A stretch of DNA of 64,000 nt from Mesorhizobium sp. 113-3-3. GTDB taxonomy: Bacteria > Pseudomonadota > Alphaproteobacteria > Rhizobiales > Rhizobiaceae. Position numbers and translations under genes: made by a program. The notes under the pieces were generated by a model that ran no database searches, was not told the origin of the DNA, and saw only the letters and a list, made by a program, of their open reading frames with translations. The stretch lies in the NCBI RefSeq assembly GCF_016756495.1, contig NZ_AP023243.1, positions 1,550,001 to 1,614,000 of the forward strand. The letters run 5' to 3'. Shown here one piece after another: positions 63,844 through 64,000 of the stretch (positions are counted from its first letter, which is position 1; each line of letters starts with the position of its first letter).

Positions 63844-64000
63844 TCAAAGCTGGCGCAGAGCATCGCTTGCGCGGCCGGATCCGAGCGCCCGTTGCATGGC
63901 TTGCCGGGACTGCGCGCGGTCCGGCGTGATCCAGTTCGGTTCGGCTCCGAGGAAGCGGTCGAGGAAAGCCACTGCGTAGGCCGGCATCTCGGTCACGTTC
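63844..64000 (-). CDS. 3' end of an unidentified gene
   Basis: An open minus-strand frame enters from the right edge and stops at 63844, giving 51 visible residues ending in ALGSGRASDALRQL. The visible part begins NVTEMPAYAVAFLDRFLGAE. Codon use is like the neighbouring genes. Too little is present to name a family. Confidence 0.55.
   Translation of the reverse strand, partial: NVTEMPAYAVAFLDRFLGAEPNWITPDRAQSRQAMQRALGSGRASDALRQL

Overview
The window looks like chromosomal DNA of a Mesorhizobium-type alphaproteobacterium (Rhizobiales). The grounds are: high GC with GC-rich third codon positions; an EcfG-like sigma factor with matching promoters; an HWE-family histidine kinase; many ABC importers; and several families of short palindromic repeats of the kind scattered through rhizobial genomes. 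I see no rRNA, tRNA, CRISPR array, transposase or phage module. Coding density is high, with many 1-14 nt overlaps inside operons. This assignment is by recognition, not by a database search.

1-7.3 kb is a stress-response island. It begins with the 3' part of an EcfG-like sigma factor, followed by a lone receiver protein, a Crp/Fnr regulator, two small membrane proteins, an HWE histidine kinase, a 57-residue membrane peptide, a lipid kinase and a secreted triple PRC-barrel protein. Five exact GGAAC-N16-CGTT promoters lie here, each just upstream of one of these genes. An 8-bp tandem repeat facing inverted copies closes the island.

7.3-12.2 kb holds a sulfatase/phosphonate-monoester-hydrolase-like enzyme, a ring-cleaving dioxygenase with an esterase and a small acetyltransferase, and a dipeptidase.

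12.2-28.1 kb is the most interesting part. It is a catabolic gene set around a BetI-like TetR regulator: a GcvT/DmdA-like protein, two CrtI-like flavin oxidoreductases, a methyltransferase, two tandem PotD-like binding proteins, an amine oxidase, a PotABC-like importer, a class III aminotransferase and a Rieske oxygenase. The three divergent or terminal promoter regions each carry a TTGAA-N6-TTCAA site (one with a mismatch). That ties four transcription units into one predicted regulon for uptake and oxidation of an unidentified, probably N-methylated or polyamine-like, cation.

28.1-34.3 kb is signalling and envelope: a hybrid histidine kinase, a canonical OmpR-type regulator divergent from a degenerate-receiver homologue, small membrane proteins and an L,D-transpeptidase. 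34.3-39.5 kb is an RND efflux pump with a divergent TetR repressor and operator. 39.5-47.0 kb is a sugar ABC importer with a SIS protein and PfkB kinase, divergent from a ROK repressor, with a perfect 10-bp-arm palindrome between them.

47.1-52.7 kb holds a PiT phosphate transporter with an apparent 3' frameshift, a patatin and acetoacetate decarboxylase pair divergent from 3-hydroxybutyrate dehydrogenase (ketone-body/PHB metabolism), and a metallophosphoesterase. 52.9-57.6 kb is an operon of a SAF-domain dehydrogenase plus E1-alpha, E1-beta and E2 of a 2-oxoacid dehydrogenase; the E2 linker contains an in-frame palindromic repeat. 57.9-61.7 kb is an Fe(III)-type ABC importer. The window ends with a TonB-like proline-rich membrane protein, a HAD phosphatase and the 3' end of an unidentified gene.
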